Below, one piece after another: positions 61,481 to 64,000 of a stretch of DNA of 64,000 nt. Where the stretch lies: positions 134,602,001 to 134,666,000 of the forward strand of contig JBITNC010000001.1 in NCBI GenBank assembly GCA_050084985.1, written 5' to 3'. Positions within the stretch are counted from its first letter, which is position 1, and every line of letters starts with the position of its first letter. This DNA comes from Nageia nagi. Lineage: Eukaryota > Pinophyta. The position numbers and the translations under genes are program-made. Below the pieces are notes generated by a model. That model ran no database searches, was not told the origin of the DNA, and saw only the letters and a program-made list of their open reading frames with translations.

Positions 61481-64000
61481 TTTAAGGTAATTTACATTCA
61501 CTTAATGGTTTCTTCTATACCTTATTTTACCTCTTCAAATGGAGGTAAAAGGTAGATAAGAATAGTAAGAAGTGGTAAATGAATGTATCTTAATTACTTC
61601 CATACTTGAAAGGAGTAAATGAATCTCATTAATTTTTGGTTAAATAATCACACTAAGTGGAAAATGAATTTCATGGGTTATATCAAGAATCATTAATTAA
61701 AACACTACTTTTTCACATTAAATAAAATATAATCAAAGGACATGCATGTTGGATCGGGTTATAGTTATCATGAGTTCTTTTATTTTTAATATATATGCAT
61801 AAAACCTTTCAAAAATAAACATCAATGAGTTGGAAGTGATTACCAACCATTTATTCTATATTTCCTATGCACCCACTGACCACACTTTAAGTCATAGAAC
61901 CAAATCTGGAGATGAATTCTAGGTTCTAAGATAAAAGTTGTCAATTTCTATAGGGTGACTATAAATAAGGAGGCTATGCTTGGATTATGACCTTGTTTTA
62001 TATCATTCCTAGTAGATGAAACCAAAACAAAAGATTGTTTAATGAAGTTAATATTGAATCTCTTATTCATTACACTTCTCTATTATGTTATCCATTTATT
62101 CCACCTAATAATATATACATTATTATAATCCTGGTGAGTTAGTAGCATGTTATGTTTAACATATAGATAGTTATGTAATTCATTTACTTATCTATTTTTC
62201 ATGACTATAAATTCACAACTTCATACATTCACACATCCATATTCCCTACATCACCTTTATGGGTTGTTAAATTCAAGGTTCTTCCACATCCTCTAGGAAA
62301 AATAGCAAGTATTTACTCTCCCCATCAATATGGGAGTCAATATTACTATTTTTAAAACCTCATACTTCTATCTTTATCTACAAGTATAAGTAAGAAATTG
62401 CTCCTAGTAAACTAATAGAATTCAACCCTAGAACATTGTTAAATTTCATAGCATCTATTATTTTTGGGATCAAAATAAGAAATTATTCTTTCCATGGGAT
62501 TGGAATTAATGTTATCTCCTTAACACATTCCATTCACATCCTTAGAACATTGTTAAATTTTATATCAATTGCTCTTCCTTTTGAATTGGAATTCAATGTT
62601 ATTTTTCTCGTTACAATCATTATCATCAACCCATAAACTAATTTGTTATACCATATCCCATACCCCTTATACATAGAATACTTTAAATAGCCAAGTTTGG
62701 TAAGTGATGCAATCTAATAATGTAATTTTATTTTTATTTTTATTTTTATCATAAGAATTGAAAAATATGCAACAAGTTTAAAATTTAATATTCTTATCTA
62801 ATAGAAAATAAATAACAATCCCATCATGAATCTTTAATGGGAAAAATCAACACCCTTTCCTTGATCATGACTCCTTAATGAAGCATAATTAATATTAAAT
62901 ATTCAAAATCTAAAATCCATAAAATACATTTGAAAAAATTAACTCATAAATATATATAATCATAATTCTTACACCTAGTTAAAATTCAAACAACTAATAT
63001 CATGAATAATATTAATTAACTCATAAATATCATTACTTATTGTTATTATATTTTTTCAATATCCTCATTATTATATTTTAAATATTATTTTTTGTTGCCT
63101 CCACCATCTAGAGAGATGTCACATCATCGCTATATAGCATATTGATGTAAGCCCATAATCAATTATCAATCATGGTTTTAAGTCTCTTAAGAAATGAGTA
63201 ACAAAGATAATAATATGTATTTTTATCATCTATCATTGTGTCAACCTTTTTCATCATCTTTGTAATTAAATTAATTTTCTCTCATCATATTAATAATTGA
63301 GGAGGAATATTGTTACTTAGGCTTTATGTAACTTGATAATGTTTGATCTTGAATAAACATTCCTTCAATGATCTTTGCAAAAGACTAATGAATAGTTAAA
63401 AATCAAAAAATGAATCCTTTTTCATCTTAAAGGGAGCCATAATGCTAAAATTGACATCATGCTTGAAGTAAGACCACAATCACACAGCACAAACATGGTT
63501 GTAACTCTTTTAAGATGTACCTCAACTAAATGTAAAACATTATCAATTTCAAAATCAAAAGTTATATATCTATTCATGAATAGGGTAATTATGGTTTTCT
63601 ATAACATAAAAAAGGAAAAAAAATTTCAATGTTAATAATACTATAAGAATCATATACTTGTATATACTTAATATTCATAAAAAATATGCATGATTGTTAA
63701 TCATTTTGACATCCAACTTGGGTTGTCTCTTTTTTACCTCAATATTTGAAGGAGAATACACTCGACTTTCTTAATATAAAAAGCCTAATCATGGAAATGC
63801 ATGATTCTTATGAATTTTGCAAAAGATTATCATGAAACCCATTCTAATGGGATAGAGACTAGAATCATCAAAATAAATTATATACATAAAACAAGCTTCT
63901 TATCACATACTAGCTTCAAAATGGTATATGGAGATGAACTAGAGTATTGTCACATACCTACATCATAATAGCATATAGTATGAAGATAAACACAAGTGTA
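61481..64000. other. AT-rich stretch without a gene to the window end
   Basis: Up to about 61,975 it matches 39,441-39,956. It then joins directly to the counterpart of 45,684. The only frame above 60 codons (62,436-62,636) has no known domain. Confidence 0.6.

Larger units (their letters stand above)
48052..64000 (+). repeat. Segmental duplication, unit B (continues past the window)
   Basis: It is collinear with unit A but shorter. It lacks the counterparts of 14,335-27,881, about 27,976-28,326 and 39,957-45,683. It also has its own small changes: a 104-bp tandem duplication at 51,614, an extra segment of about 35 bp in the C2 LTR near 55,515, and a 100-N gap. The window ends at the counterpart of 47,684, about 370 bp short of where unit A ends. 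Confidence 0.93.

Noticed and set aside
48052-64000. Unit B as an assembly artefact (second haplotype joined in tandem)
   Set aside because: The sequence differences seem too many for alleles and each unit has several private rearrangements. I keep it as an open check, not as the main reading.

Overview
This is nuclear DNA from a seed plant. It is AT-rich and dominated by old, heavily decayed retrotransposons. It carries one recognisable plant gene, a UDP-glycosyltransferase with a single intron, and relics of a DYW-type PPR gene, a family that is greatly expanded in land plants. Many aged LTR elements with few intact frames would suit a gymnosperm, but that is inference. I see no bacterial genes, rRNA or tRNA genes, CRISPR arrays or viral genomes, and no convincing previously undescribed system.

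The main large-scale fact is a tandem segmental duplication. Unit A (about 11,425-48,051) is followed directly by unit B (about 48,052 to beyond 64,000). Both share, in order: the 3' part of a chromovirus (G1) with its 3' LTR, the broken outer gypsy gag (G2) that G1 inserted into, the 3' end of the UGT gene, a long AT-rich stretch with a 183-bp tandem array, a copia element (C2) cut off at its reverse-transcriptase YVDD codons by a microsatellite, a 101-bp minisatellite, and featureless AT-rich DNA. Unit B lacks about 13.5 kb that holds almost all of the UGT gene and leaves a 101-bp UGT scar. It lacks a further 345 bp of the UGT 3' end and a 5.7-kb block with gypsy gag-protease remains (G3). 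A run of 100 Ns in unit B stands where unit A has about 967 bp.

Layout: 1-2,960 end of a copia element (C1) with its 3' LTR; 2,961-5,640 no gene, but a 21-bp-spaced motif array; 5,640-13,790 nested gypsy elements (G1 inside G2, target-site duplication GAGTA); 14,335-24,647 AT-rich DNA with PPR relics at 15,900-17,270 and 21,400-22,520 and a minus-strand chromodomain relic near 19,600; 24,648-26,340 antisense copia fragment (C3); 26,473-28,113 UGT gene with TATA box; 28,114-48,051 rest of unit A; 48,052-64,000 unit B.

Only the UGT could encode a cellular enzyme. It has its catalytic His, Asp and a full 44-residue PSPG box, but exon 2 as sequenced carries a one-base frameshift, so it is either a very young pseudogene or contains a sequence error. 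The remaining coding similarity comes from transposons or decayed genes.
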